A stretch of 64,000 bases of DNA from Aquimonas sp041395245 (GTDB taxonomy: Bacteria; Pseudomonadota; Gammaproteobacteria; Xanthomonadales; Xanthomonadaceae): assembly GCA_041395245.1 (NCBI GenBank), contig JAWLAY010000006.1, forward strand, positions 1-64,000. The letters run 5' to 3'. The notes beneath the pieces were generated by a model. That model did not search any database. It was not told where the DNA came from and worked only from the letters and a program-made list of their open reading frames with translations. Positions 34,231-42,687 of this stretch are shown one piece after another. The position numbers and the translations under genes were made by a program. How positions within the stretch are numbered: position 1 is the first letter of the stretch; each line of letters opens with the position of its first letter.

Positions 34231-35478
34231 TTGGCGCGACAACATCCCTGGCCTCGCCATCTTGTCCTCGCCGTCAGCGCCGCAGCGCTGATCGTCACCT
34301 TGAGCATGGGTGTGCGGCAGAGCTTCGGCTTGCTGATGCAGCCGATTGGCCGCGACCTCGACATTGCGCGCGAGTCGTTCGGTTTTGCGATTGCGTTGCA
34401 GAACCTGCTGTTCGGCTTGGCGCAACCCTTCATAGGCGGCTTGTCGGATCGTTTCGGCACTCGACCGACGCTGTTTGCTGGCGCCGTGGTTTACGCGATT
34501 GGTCTGGCAGCGGCCGCGCTCGCTACCGACGGCCACAGTCTGATGGTGTCGCTCGGTGTGCTGGTGGGGCTGGCGCTGAGCGGCACAACCTTCGTTGTGG
34601 TGTTGAGTGCGGTCGGACGCATTGCCAGTCCCGAGCAACGCAGTGTCGCCTTCGGCATCGTCACCGCCGGTGGTTCGCTTGGCCAGTTTGCGGTGGTGCC
34701 CCTGTCGCAGGCACTCATTTCGGCCCTGCAGTGGCGCGGTGCGTTATGGGCGCTGTGCGCGCTGATTCTCGTCATCGTGCTGGCCGCCTTCGGCCTGCCC
34801 GGTCGGCAACGAAAAGACGCCGACAACGCGGCACCGTCATCCGAAGACAGATTGACGCTCGGCTGCGCGCTGCGCATGGCCAGTCGGCATCGGCACTACT
34901 GGCTGTTGAACGGCGGATTTTTCGTCTGCGGATTCCACGTCGCGTTTGTTGGCACCCATCTGCCCGCGTTTCTGGTCGATCAGGGGCTCGAAGCCCACAT
35001 CGGCGCCTGGTCGCTCGCCCTCATCGGCTTGTTCAATATTCTCGGCAGCTATCTGTTCGGCTTTTGGGGTGGCCGTCACTCACGTCCCTGGTTGCTGAGC
35101 GCGCTGTACGCCAGCCGAGGTGTCGCGATGGTGATTTTTCTGGCCTTGCCGCTAAGCCCGCTCACCGCGCTGGCTTTCGCCGCCACCTTCGGCTTTCTCT
35201 GGTTGGGGACGGTGCCGCTGACCAGTGGTGCGGTCGCGTCGATGTTCGGCATGAGCCAGCTTTCGACCCTGTATGGCATCGTCTTTCTCAGCCATCAGCT
35301 GGGCGCATTTCTGGGTGCCTGGTGGGCTGGCCGCCTGTTCGACCAGACCGGCAGCTATCAACTGATCTGGGTCATCAGCATCGGACTTGCTGTGCTGGCT
35401 TCGCTGCTCAGCGCGCTGACTCGCGATCACCGTGTGCCGGTTGACCCACTGCGGCACAGTGCCGAGGCCAAGGCATGA
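34231..35478 (+). CDS. MFS transporter
   Basis: 415 residues starting at an unusual TTG (34231); GGAG six bases before it supports this start. Twelve hydrophobic helices. The inter-helix 2-3 motif appears as GGLSDRFGTRPTLF and motif C-like glycines follow. The opening LSMGVRQSFGLLMQPIGRDL is typical of the monocarboxylate/oxalate-type MFS group. Substrate cannot be read. Its last codon overlaps a 41-residue membrane peptide. Confidence 0.88.
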   Translation: MARQHPWPRHLVLAVSAAALIVTLSMGVRQSFGLLMQPIGRDLDIARESFGFAIALQNLLFGLAQPFIGGLSDRFGTRPTLFAGAVVYAIGLAAAALATDGHSLMVSLGVLVGLALSGTTFVVVLSAVGRIASPEQRSVAFGIVTAGGSLGQFAVVPLSQALISALQWRGALWALCALILVIVLAAFGLPGRQRKDADNAAPSSEDRLTLGCALRMASRHRHYWLLNGGFFVCGFHVAFVGTHLPAFLVDQGLEAHIGAWSLALIGLFNILGSYLFGFWGGRHSRPWLLSALYASRGVAMVIFLALPLSPLTALAFAATFGFLWLGTVPLTSGAVASMFGMSQLSTLYGIVFLSHQLGAFLGAWWAGRLFDQTGSYQLIWVISIGLAVLASLLSALTRDHRVPVDPLRHSAEAKA

Positions 35479-35600
35479 AACGCGGGGTCTGGCAGATCGG
35501 CGTGATCGTCCTGCTGCTTGCCGCGCTGATTGGCTGGCTGTGGGCCCGCTATGGCAGCGAGGTCTTCCTCAACAGTGTCAATGCACTACTCTGCGCCTGA
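35475..35600 (+). CDS. 41-residue single-helix membrane peptide coupled to the MFS gene
   Basis: An ATG overlapping the MFS stop (ATGA) opens 41 codons: MKRGVWQIGVIVLLLAALI, then GWLWARYGSEVFL and an end at 35600. It has one strong membrane helix with a positively charged N-terminus, the look of a genuine small membrane protein. It may be an accessory subunit of the transporter. I know no family for it. Confidence 0.55.
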   Translation: MKRGVWQIGVIVLLLAALIGWLWARYGSEVFLNSVNALLCA

Positions 35601-35610
35601 ACGGCAAGGC

Positions 35611-36048
35611 TCAGCGCAAGCCAAGCAAACGGCGATGATCGACCAGGATGCAGCGGTCCTGAACCACCTCGATACCGGCCTGCCGCAAACGCTCCGAAAA
35701 TTCGTCATTGCGTATGCCAAGCTGCAGCCAGACCAGCGCAGGCCGAGCAACGAGGATGTCATCCAGATGCGGCATCAGGTCGTTGCTGCGGCGGAAGACA
35801 TTGAGGATGTCGATTCCCCCGGCCACGTCCTGAACCCGGCGCACGACCGGCTCACCGAGTATCTGTTGCGCTTCCGGGTAGTAGATCGGCACGGGCAACA
35901 CGCGGTAGCCCACCTGCTGCAAGTAGCGCGGCACGTCATACGCAGCTTGACCCGCAGCGGCCTCGGTCTTGATGCCCAGCACGGCAATGCGGCGTGCCCG
36001 CGCCAGACGTTCACTCAGCCATGCATCATCACCGCTCAGCGGATGCAT
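35611..36048 (-). CDS. YccU-like CoA-binding domain protein
   Basis: 145 residues from ATG 36048 with GGGAG seven bases upstream; a longer start at 36078 lacks such a site. The CoA_binding Rossmann motif reads RRIAVLGIKTEAAAGQAAYDVPRYLQ, followed by YRVLPV, VRRVQDV, DILNVFRRS and the late VVQDRCILVDHRRL. Single-domain members like YccU bind CoA but have no proven reaction. It lies between the MFS pair and comEC. Confidence 0.88.
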   Translation of the reverse strand: MHPLSGDDAWLSERLARARRIAVLGIKTEAAAGQAAYDVPRYLQQVGYRVLPVPIYYPEAQQILGEPVVRRVQDVAGGIDILNVFRRSNDLMPHLDDILVARPALVWLQLGIRNDEFSERLRQAGIEVVQDRCILVDHRRLLGLR

Positions 36049-36126
36049 CCTTGTTCTCCCATCACGTCCTGATTCCAAGACTCCCGGTCCACGATTCTGC
36101 GCTTGCGTCTGTATAGCGGATGTCGT

Positions 36127-38448
36127 TCATTGGTCCAGTGGCGCGCTCCACAATCTTGGCGATGTCTCGCGCCAGGACACCACAGTCGATACACCCTCAG
36201 CACTGACGCGCACGCTGACCATGCCCGTTTCCGCCGTATTGATCACCTGCGCGCCCTGCGCCGACCACGCCGACACCACCGTCGCCCGTGGGTGCTCGAA
36301 GCGGTTGAGATAGCCCGCCGAGACGACCGCGAAGGTCGGCTGAACCGTCTCGATGAACGCGCTGGACGAGGAGGACGCACTGCCATGATGCGGCACCAGA
36401 ATCAGCTCGGACTGCAGTGCCTTGCCGTACTCGCGCTGCAGGCGCGATTCAATCTGCGCCGAGATGTCGCCGGGCAGCAATACCGCGGTGTCGCCCACCC
36501 TGACCTGCAGCACGCAGGAACTCTCGTTGCGCAGGTAAGGGAAATGTTCCGGCGGATGCAGCACGGCGAACTCGACGCCGTCCCACCGCCATGTTTCACC
36601 GCGTTCACAGGCTCTCGCCTCCGGTATCTGCTGTGTCGCGGAGCTGCTCACATCGGCGGGAAAGGCGCGCAGGACAGCCGCCATGCCACCCGCATGATCG
36701 GCGTCGCCGTGTGAGACCAGGAGGCGATCAAGGCGCTGCAAGCCAAGCGCGCGCATCGCGGGCACCACCGCGGCCTCACCCATGTCCAGACCGCTGCCGA
36801 ATCGTGGCCCGGTGTCGTACAGCAGGCTGTGATTGGCTGTCTGCAGCAGGACCGCGAGTCCCTGACCCACATCCAGCACATGGACATCGAGCTGCCCCGG
36901 CGGCGGTGACTCGATACGCGGCCAGAATAGCGGCAACAGCAGGAATGCGCCCAGCCACCGACCTGGAACACCACGCGGCAGCAGCAGAACGGCAGCGCCC
37001 AGCACCGCAAGCAGCATTCCGATTCGATCCGGCTCGGGCAGAAACAATCTGGCCATTGGCCAGCGTGGTGCGTCCGCCAGCCACTGCATCGGCGTATTCA
37101 TCGCCCAGGCCGCGACGCGCAACAGCGGCTCGGCCAACCACGACTGCTGCATCAACAGGGCAGCTGTGGCCGCCAAATCCAGCGGCACGACCAGTAAGGT
37201 CACCCACGGCACGGCCAGCAGATTGACGGCGAATCCCAACAATGAGGCCTGTCCGAAAAACCACACGGTCAGCGGCAACAAGGCCAGAGTCGCCACCCAT
37301 TGCACCTGCAACCACGTTCGCCAGCGGGGCACCACGATCTCGCGCCCGGGCAGGCACCAGAGCAACCAGCCCACACCGGCAAAGGAAAGCCAGAACCCCG
37401 CGCCGAGAATCCCCAGCGGGTCGAGCAACAGCAGCACCAGTATGGCCAGCGCATACGCTTGCCAGGGTGACTGCGCGCGACGCGCCAATACCGCCACGAC
37501 GACGACAGCCAGCATCGCGACCGTCCGCAGGGTCGGCAGACCGAATCCCGCGAGTGCCGCGTAGGCGGTTGCAGCGCACAGTGCCGCCGTCGCCGCACTG
37601 ATCGGCAACGGCAGACGTAAGCCGAGACGGGGAAATCCCCTGTACAGCAGTCGTACCAGCAGCGCCGCGAATCCGGCTACCAGGCCCACATGCAGCCCGG
37701 AAATGGCGATCAGATGACTGAGACCGGTGGCGCGCAGCACCTCCCAGTCACGCTCGTCAAGTCCGCGCGTGTCGGCGACTGCCAGTGCGCGTAGATAGCG
37801 TGACTCGTGATGCAAGGGCCCATTGCCGCCGAGCGCGGTCCAGATCGACGCAGAGAGGTCCGCGCGCAAGGCATCCACGCCGGTCGCCGCATGCCGCATC
37901 TGGTTGACGGACGACTCGCGCACGTAGCCGGTTGCCGCCACACCACGCTGCAAGGCCCAGCGTTCGAAGTCGAACCCACCCGGATTGCGAACCCCGCGCG
38001 GTGGCTTGAGGCGCAGCAGCAAATGCCACTCGCTGCCCGCTTCGATGACCTGCGTGCTGCGATACCAAGCCACGCGCAGCAGTTGTCCGCGCAACAGGCT
38101 GGCTTCGGGCGGCGCATCGCTCACGCGAAAATCGAAGCGCATCAGCTCCGGTTCCAGCTCCGGCAAGCCTTCCACCCGTCCGCTCAATGGCAGATCCTGC
38201 CCCGCCATGCTCGAAGGCAATCGCGCATCCAAACGTGCCTGGGCCGCCCACAGCAGCCAACTTGCGCCAAGCAGGAATCCGCCAAGCCATCGCAGCCGCT
38301 CCGACATGACCAGCAACACACCCGTCGCAGCGGCGATCAGCAGTGCGCCGATGCTCGGCATCTCCGGCAAACCCGCGCCTGCCACCGCACCCGCCAACAG
38401 GGAAAAAACCAGCCCCGGACTGACCGTCGGCAGGCTGAGTCGACTCAT
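36127..38448 (-). CDS. comEC: ComEC/Rec2, DNA-uptake channel protein
   Basis: 773 residues, full length. N-terminal membrane helices enclose a DUF4131 OB-like domain (~residues 40-190), then the ComEC channel domain (HLIAISGLHVGLVAG, GFGLPTLRT) and a C-terminal metallo-beta-lactamase domain with LLYDTGPRFG, VSHGDADHAGG and LVPHHGSASSSS. It moves single-stranded DNA across the inner membrane in natural transformation; the nuclease-like domain is thought to degrade the other strand. It lies 27 bases after lolD, as in other xanthomonads. Confidence 0.93.
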   Translation of the reverse strand: MSRLSLPTVSPGLVFSLLAGAVAGAGLPEMPSIGALLIAAATGVLLVMSERLRWLGGFLLGASWLLWAAQARLDARLPSSMAGQDLPLSGRVEGLPELEPELMRFDFRVSDAPPEASLLRGQLLRVAWYRSTQVIEAGSEWHLLLRLKPPRGVRNPGGFDFERWALQRGVAATGYVRESSVNQMRHAATGVDALRADLSASIWTALGGNGPLHHESRYLRALAVADTRGLDERDWEVLRATGLSHLIAISGLHVGLVAGFAALLVRLLYRGFPRLGLRLPLPISAATAALCAATAYAALAGFGLPTLRTVAMLAVVVVAVLARRAQSPWQAYALAILVLLLLDPLGILGAGFWLSFAGVGWLLWCLPGREIVVPRWRTWLQVQWVATLALLPLTVWFFGQASLLGFAVNLLAVPWVTLLVVPLDLAATAALLMQQSWLAEPLLRVAAWAMNTPMQWLADAPRWPMARLFLPEPDRIGMLLAVLGAAVLLLPRGVPGRWLGAFLLLPLFWPRIESPPPGQLDVHVLDVGQGLAVLLQTANHSLLYDTGPRFGSGLDMGEAAVVPAMRALGLQRLDRLLVSHGDADHAGGMAAVLRAFPADVSSSATQQIPEARACERGETWRWDGVEFAVLHPPEHFPYLRNESSCVLQVRVGDTAVLLPGDISAQIESRLQREYGKALQSELILVPHHGSASSSSSAFIETVQPTFAVVSAGYLNRFEHPRATVVSAWSAQGAQVINTAETGMVSVRVSAEGVSTVVSWRETSPRLWSAPLDQ

Positions 38449-38475
38449 CGGCGGACCACCCGATGCTCGCCGCGC

Positions 38476-39168
38476 TCAGACCGCAGCGAGCGGACGAAGC
38501 ACGCCACCGACCAGTTCCATCGCACGGTCCATGGTGCGCGCCAAGGCACGGTCATGCGTCACCAGCACGAAACTGGTGCCGATCTCGCGGTTGAGTTCGA
38601 GCATCAACTGGTAGACCACGGCGGCGGTTTTTTCGTCCAGATTGCCGGTCGGCTCATCGCCCAGCACACAGGCCGGACGCGTCACCAAGGCGCGTGCCAC
38701 GGCGCAGCGTTGGCGTTCGCCGCCGGACAGCTCGCCCGGCTTGTGGCGCAACCGATGCTGCAGACCCACGCGGCTCAGCAAGGCCTCCGCACGCGCCTCG
38801 GCCTCGGACACGGCACTGCCACGGATCAGCAAAGGCATGGCGACGTTTTCCACCGCGGTGAACTCAGGCAACAGATGATGGAACTGATAGATGAATCCCA
38901 AGGCCTGATTGCGCAGGACACCGCGTTCGCGATCACTCAATCGACTCATCGGCTGGCCGACCACCTCGACCTCGCCGGCATTCGGTGTATCCAGGCCACC
39001 CAACAAGTGCAGCAAGGTCGACTTGCCCGCACCGGAGGCACCCACGATGGCCACCGTTTCGCCGTGCCTCACCTGCAAGTCGACGTCGGCGAACACCGGC
39101 GTGGACAGATCCCCCTCGGCATAGGTCTTGGCGAGCCCGCGGCAACTCAGAACCATCGAATCAGTCAT
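38476..39168 (-). CDS. lolD: LolD, lipoprotein-release ABC ATPase
   Basis: 230 residues from ATG 39168, which aligns with the E. coli start; another ATG at 39183 overlaps the lolC stop. Walker A GASGAGKST, the LolD-specific GFIYQFHHLLPEFTA, signature LSGGERQR, Walker B VLGDEPTGNLD and THDRALA are present. With LolC/E it extracts lipoproteins from the inner membrane to LolA. Confidence 0.94.
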   Translation of the reverse strand: MTDSMVLSCRGLAKTYAEGDLSTPVFADVDLQVRHGETVAIVGASGAGKSTLLHLLGGLDTPNAGEVEVVGQPMSRLSDRERGVLRNQALGFIYQFHHLLPEFTAVENVAMPLLIRGSAVSEAEARAEALLSRVGLQHRLRHKPGELSGGERQRCAVARALVTRPACVLGDEPTGNLDEKTAAVVYQLMLELNREIGTSFVLVTHDRALARTMDRAMELVGGVLRPLAAV

Positions 39169-39175
39169 GTCAGGC

Positions 39176-40420
39176 TCACTCATAACGAAGTGCCGCAGCG
39201 GGCTCGGTGCGCGCGGCACGCCAGGCCGGATACAGCGTGGCAAGCATGCTCATGCACAGCGCCACGAAGGTGATCTGCACCACATCCCATTGCCGCAGTT
39301 CGGTCGGCACACCGGTGATGTAGTAGACATCCGCAGGCATCAACTCGGTGCCCAGCAAACTCTCGATCGCCTTGACCACCCATTGCAGATTCAGGGTAAG
39401 ACTTACGCCGCCGATCAGACCCAGTATCACGCCCACCACACCGATCAGACTGCCCTGCACCACGAACACTGCCATGACCGAGCGCGGTGACATGCCCAAA
39501 GTACGCAAGATGGCAATGTCGGCCTGCTTGTCGGTGACCAGCATCACCAGCGAGGACACCAGATTGAAGGCTGCCACGCCGATGATCAGCGACAGGATGA
39601 TGAACATCACCGTCTTTTCCATGCGAATCGCGCGGAAGAAGTTGGCGTGGTCGGCACTCCAGTCGCGGATGCGATAGAAGCTGCCCAGATGGTCGGAAAG
39701 ATCGCGCGCGACTTTCCAGCCATCGAACATGTCGCGCAGCTTCAGGCGCACGCCGGTGACGCCCTCGCCCATGCGCAGCAGACGCTGACCATCACCGATG
39801 TGGATCACCGCCAACTGCCGGTCGTACTCCTGCATGCCCGCGGTGAACAAGCCGACCACCGTAAAGCGCTTCATCTGCGGCATCACCCCAACCGGCGTGC
39901 TGCGGAACTCGGGGACGAACACCGTGACCTGATCGCCCACGTCCACACCCAGCCACAGCGCGAGCTCGGAGCCGAGCAGGATATTGAATGCACCGGGCTG
40001 CAGGGCACCGAACTCGCCCTTGACCATCTTGGCGTTCAACTCCGACACCTCGGGCTCCTGCGCCGGATCGATGCCGCGCAGCAAGGCACCTTGGGTGCGA
40101 CCGCCTTGCAACATGGCCTCACGCTCGATGTAGGGCGCAGCACCGACCACGCGCGGGTCCTTCCGCGCAGTCTCGATAGCGATCGACCAGTCCGCCATCG
40201 GCTGTCCGGCACCGCTGATGGTCGCGTGCGCCACCATGCCCAGGATGCGTTGTCGCAACTCCCCTTCAAAGCCGTTCATCACCGAGATCACCGTGATCAG
40301 CGCGGTGACGCCGATGGCAATGCCCAGCATCGAGGCGAGCGAAATGAAGCTGATGAAGTGGTTGCGCCGTTTGGCGCGGGTGTAACGCAGGCCGATCGCC
40401 AGCTCGATGGGACGGAACAC
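39176..40420 (-). CDS. lolC: LolC/LolE family lipoprotein-release permease
   Basis: 414 residues from GTG 40420, with GAGGT five bases upstream. The MFRPIELAIGLRYTRAK opening, helix 1 with FISLASMLGIAIGVTALI, a large periplasmic domain, and three C-terminal FtsX-type helices are typical. One LolC/E-type gene precedes lolD, suggesting a homodimeric (LolF-like) permease, unless a second copy is elsewhere. The stop overlaps one possible lolD start. Confidence 0.93.
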   Translation of the reverse strand: MFRPIELAIGLRYTRAKRRNHFISFISLASMLGIAIGVTALITVISVMNGFEGELRQRILGMVAHATISGAGQPMADWSIAIETARKDPRVVGAAPYIEREAMLQGGRTQGALLRGIDPAQEPEVSELNAKMVKGEFGALQPGAFNILLGSELALWLGVDVGDQVTVFVPEFRSTPVGVMPQMKRFTVVGLFTAGMQEYDRQLAVIHIGDGQRLLRMGEGVTGVRLKLRDMFDGWKVARDLSDHLGSFYRIRDWSADHANFFRAIRMEKTVMFIILSLIIGVAAFNLVSSLVMLVTDKQADIAILRTLGMSPRSVMAVFVVQGSLIGVVGVILGLIGGVSLTLNLQWVVKAIESLLGTELMPADVYYITGVPTELRQWDVVQITFVALCMSMLATLYPAWRAARTEPAAALRYE

Positions 40421-40422
40421 GA

Positions 40423-40875
40423 TTACCTCGACAGTTCGAAAACCGCAGACACGGCATGCGCCTGCAACCACAATCGCAAACGCCGACACACGGCACCCGG
40501 CAGCGTATCAGGCGCCGCGCACCAGACGCGCCTGTGGTCGGCGACGCGAAAGCGTAGGACCGCCAACGGTCCGCGACGTTGCAGGACAAGTTGGTCAACG
40601 ATCACGGGCTCGACCACCACGGACGGACCGCCACTTTGCTCGGACGCGGGAGTCCAGAGCGCCACGCCATCGCCGTGCAAGACTAGGTGGCCGCGCGGCT
40701 GCGCGCGCAGTTGCCAGTCACTGAGCGCCCACAGCAGTACTGGCCATGCCAGGTTCCACATTGACACGCGCGAGCGCAGCACCGCGAACAGGGCAAGCCC
40801 GGCCAGCACGATCAAAGCCAGTCGCAACCATCGCGATGGGCGCAGCTCAAGTCGCAGGGAGGTTGACGATGACAT
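40423..40875 (-). CDS. YgfX (CptA)-like membrane protein
   Basis: 150 residues from ATG 40875, overlapping the end of sdhE by 29 bases. Begins MSSSTSLRLELRPSRW, then two adjacent membrane helices (LALIVLAGLALFAVL, WNLAWPVLLWAL) and a beta-rich cytosolic part. Short N-terminus, LxxSR and two close helices after sdhE match YgfX/CptA, described in E. coli as the partner of SdhE (CptB). Sequence match is loose, so context carries the call. The next gene lolC follows after two bases. Confidence 0.62.
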   Translation of the reverse strand: MSSSTSLRLELRPSRWLRLALIVLAGLALFAVLRSRVSMWNLAWPVLLWALSDWQLRAQPRGHLVLHGDGVALWTPASEQSGGPSVVVEPVIVDQLVLQRRGPLAVLRFRVADHRRVWCAAPDTLPGAVCRRLRLWLQAHAVSAVFELSR

Positions 40876-41101
40876 CGACGATGCTCGCGATCTGCGGATC
40901 GGATGGACGCTCACGACCGATGAACCAGCGCCACAGTGCGTCATCCTCACAGACCAGAAGCGCCTCAAACGCCGCCAGATCGAAGCGCTCCGGCGCGACG
41001 CTGGCCAGATCGAGATAGCGCGTGAACAGCTGATCCAGCTCCCGCATGCCACGCCGCGAACGCCAGCGCAAGCGACTGAGCTCAGCGACAGAAAGACTCA
41101 C
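40847..41101 (-). CDS. sdhE: SdhE, succinate dehydrogenase FAD assembly factor
   Basis: 84 residues from a GTG inside the MAPEG stop (GTGA). The conserved RGMRELD motif (RGxxE, needed for flavinylation) appears at residues 17-23 and DDALWRWFIGRERPSDPQ later. SdhE promotes covalent FAD attachment to SdhA, encoded just upstream in the same direction. Too short for many gene finders and starting with GTG. Confidence 0.9.
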   Translation of the reverse strand: MSLSVAELSRLRWRSRRGMRELDQLFTRYLDLASVAPERFDLAAFEALLVCEDDALWRWFIGRERPSDPQIASIVDVIVNLPAT

Positions 41102-41511
41102 AGGGCATGCACCAGCAGAACGCCCCACATCGCCCACAACGCCATGCCGCCGAGGACATACGCGGCAAACCGGTGCATGACCTTGTTGTAACTGCAGTGA
41201 ATACCACTGTGCGCCATACGCAGCACAACAAAGGTCCATGCCAGCCACCACAGCAACGGACTGTTGACCGCTTGTAACTGTGCAAACAGCAGGGCCGCGT
41301 AGAACAACACCGGCAACTCGAAGAGATTGCGGAAATTGTCCGCAGCGCGCGTATCGGCGAGACGCGAATACATCTGCACGGAACTGGCGACCGCCTGTGG
41401 ATGAATGCGGTTTTTCCGCATCTGCGACAGTCGCTCGACGTACATCCGCAGCCACACGACCAGCGTCAAACCCACCATCGCCAGCATCGGCCAGATCCAC
41501 TGACTTTGCAT
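41098..41511 (-). CDS. MAPEG family membrane protein
   Basis: 137 residues, four membrane helices. The MAPEG signature region reads ADNFRNLFELPVLFYAALL, and HCSYNKVMHRFAAYVLGG closes the third-fourth helix region. Bacterial MAPEG members of this kind are of unknown activity, although the family holds glutathione-dependent enzymes. It sits between sdhB and sdhE, overlapping sdhE by four bases. Confidence 0.9.
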   Translation of the reverse strand: MQSQWIWPMLAMVGLTLVVWLRMYVERLSQMRKNRIHPQAVASSVQMYSRLADTRAADNFRNLFELPVLFYAALLFAQLQAVNSPLLWWLAWTFVVLRMAHSGIHCSYNKVMHRFAAYVLGGMALWAMWGVLLVHAL

Positions 41512-41533
41512 CCGCTCCTCTCCAGATACGACA

Positions 41534-41563
41534 ACGGCCTGCCGTCGAATGACGACAGGCCGT
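41534..41563 (-). terminator. Hairpin between sdhB and the MAPEG gene, possible terminator
   Basis: ACGGCCTG (41534-41541) pairs with CAGGCCGT (41556-41563), extended by CGTC/GACG after one mismatch, loop GAAT. No clear T-run follows on the minus strand, so it may attenuate rather than stop sdh transcription before the MAPEG gene. Confidence 0.5.
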
Positions 41564-41577
41564 CCGGAACACGCATG

Positions 41578-42369
41578 TTACAGACCGCGACGCTGAACCA
41601 TCAGTTTCTTGATCTCGGCAATCGCCTTGGCGGGGTTAAGCCCCTTGGGACAAGTGCGCGCGCAGTTCATGATGGTGTGACAGCGATACAGGCGGAACGG
41701 ATCTTCCAGATCGTCGAGTCGGGCACCGGTGTCTTCGTCACGCGAGTCGATGATCCAGCGATAGGCCTGCAAGAGGATTGCCGGGCCGAGATAACGCTCG
41801 CCATTCCACCAGTAGCTCGGGCAGGACGTCGAGCAGCAAGCGCACAGGATGCACTCGTAAAGTCCATCGAGCTTGGCGCGGTCTTCCTTCGATTGCAGTC
41901 GCTCGCGATCCGGTGGAGGCGCACTCTGGGTCCGCAGCCAAGGGCGAATCGACGCGTACTGCGCATAAAAATGGGTGAGGTCAGGCACCAGATCCTTGAT
42001 CACCGGCATATGCGGCAGCGGATAGATCGGCACGTCCTTGCCACCGTCGCAATCGCAGATCGCCTTGGTGCACGCCAGCGTGTTGGTACCGTCGATGTTC
42101 ATCGCACACGAACCGCAGATGCCTTCGCGGCAGGAGCGCCGGAAGGTCAGCGTCGGATCAACTTCATTCTTGATCTTGATGAGGGCGTCCAACACCATCG
42201 GACCACACGCATCCAGATCCAGATCGTAGGTATCGACCCGCGGATTGGCGTCATCATCCGGGCTCCAACGGTACACCTTGAAGGTCCGCACGTTCTTTGC
42301 CCCCGCAGGCGCCGGGAAATGCTTGCCCTTGGTCACCTGGGAGTTTTTCGGCAACTTGAATTCAGCCAT
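41578..42369 (-). CDS. sdhB: SdhB, succinate dehydrogenase iron-sulfur subunit
   Basis: 263 residues. The [2Fe-2S] site is SCREGICGSCAMNIDG with the later LAC; the [4Fe-4S]/[3Fe-4S] sites are CILCACCSTSCPSYWW and CHTIMNCARTCPKGLNP. All ligand cysteines are present. It passes electrons from SdhA to quinone. Its start overlaps the end of the small PLDc_N-like gene by eight bases. Confidence 0.96.
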   Translation of the reverse strand: MAEFKLPKNSQVTKGKHFPAPAGAKNVRTFKVYRWSPDDDANPRVDTYDLDLDACGPMVLDALIKIKNEVDPTLTFRRSCREGICGSCAMNIDGTNTLACTKAICDCDGGKDVPIYPLPHMPVIKDLVPDLTHFYAQYASIRPWLRTQSAPPPDRERLQSKEDRAKLDGLYECILCACCSTSCPSYWWNGERYLGPAILLQAYRWIIDSRDEDTGARLDDLEDPFRLYRCHTIMNCARTCPKGLNPAKAIAEIKKLMVQRRGL

Positions 42370-42619
42370 GACGCGATCCTGTGTTCGCAGGTACGGGGTG
42401 ATTTACAGAAGATCCATTCATCGTCGGCGCAAGCGCAGGCTTGGCGAGCAGAAAGGCAATCAGACCAAGCCAAGAGCCCAACAGCGCAACCAGCACCCAG
42501 AGTGCCTTTTCAGTACCAGTGACACGCGGCGACATCGCAACGATCAAGGTTGGCAACAGCATCGAAACGATGAATAGCAAGGCGATGATCGAGCCGAACG
42601 TGGTCATGTTGATGTCCAA
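42362..42619 (-). CDS. Small PLDc_N-like membrane protein inside the sdh operon
   Basis: 85 residues from a TTG (42619) preceded six bases upstream by GGGAGGAG; the alternative ATG at 42607 is too far from that site. Two membrane helices (IIALLFIVSMLLPTLIV and ALWVLVALLGSWLGLIAFLLA) with TEKALW between them resemble the PLDc_N domain. It overlaps sdhB and lies 68 bases from sdhA, an unusual insertion in this operon. Function unknown. Confidence 0.75.
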   Translation of the reverse strand: MDINMTTFGSIIALLFIVSMLLPTLIVAMSPRVTGTEKALWVLVALLGSWLGLIAFLLAKPALAPTMNGSSVNHPVPANTGSRHG

Positions 42620-42687
42620 TCAATGCTCCTCCCAGCTACCGCAAACCAGATGAATTGACACCGACACGTGTCCAGTCAGGTTGCTCA

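Noticed and set aside
39647..41191. 514-codon plus-strand frame opposite lolC-ygfX-sdhE
   Set aside because: His/Arg/Gln-rich shadow frame crossing three real genes.
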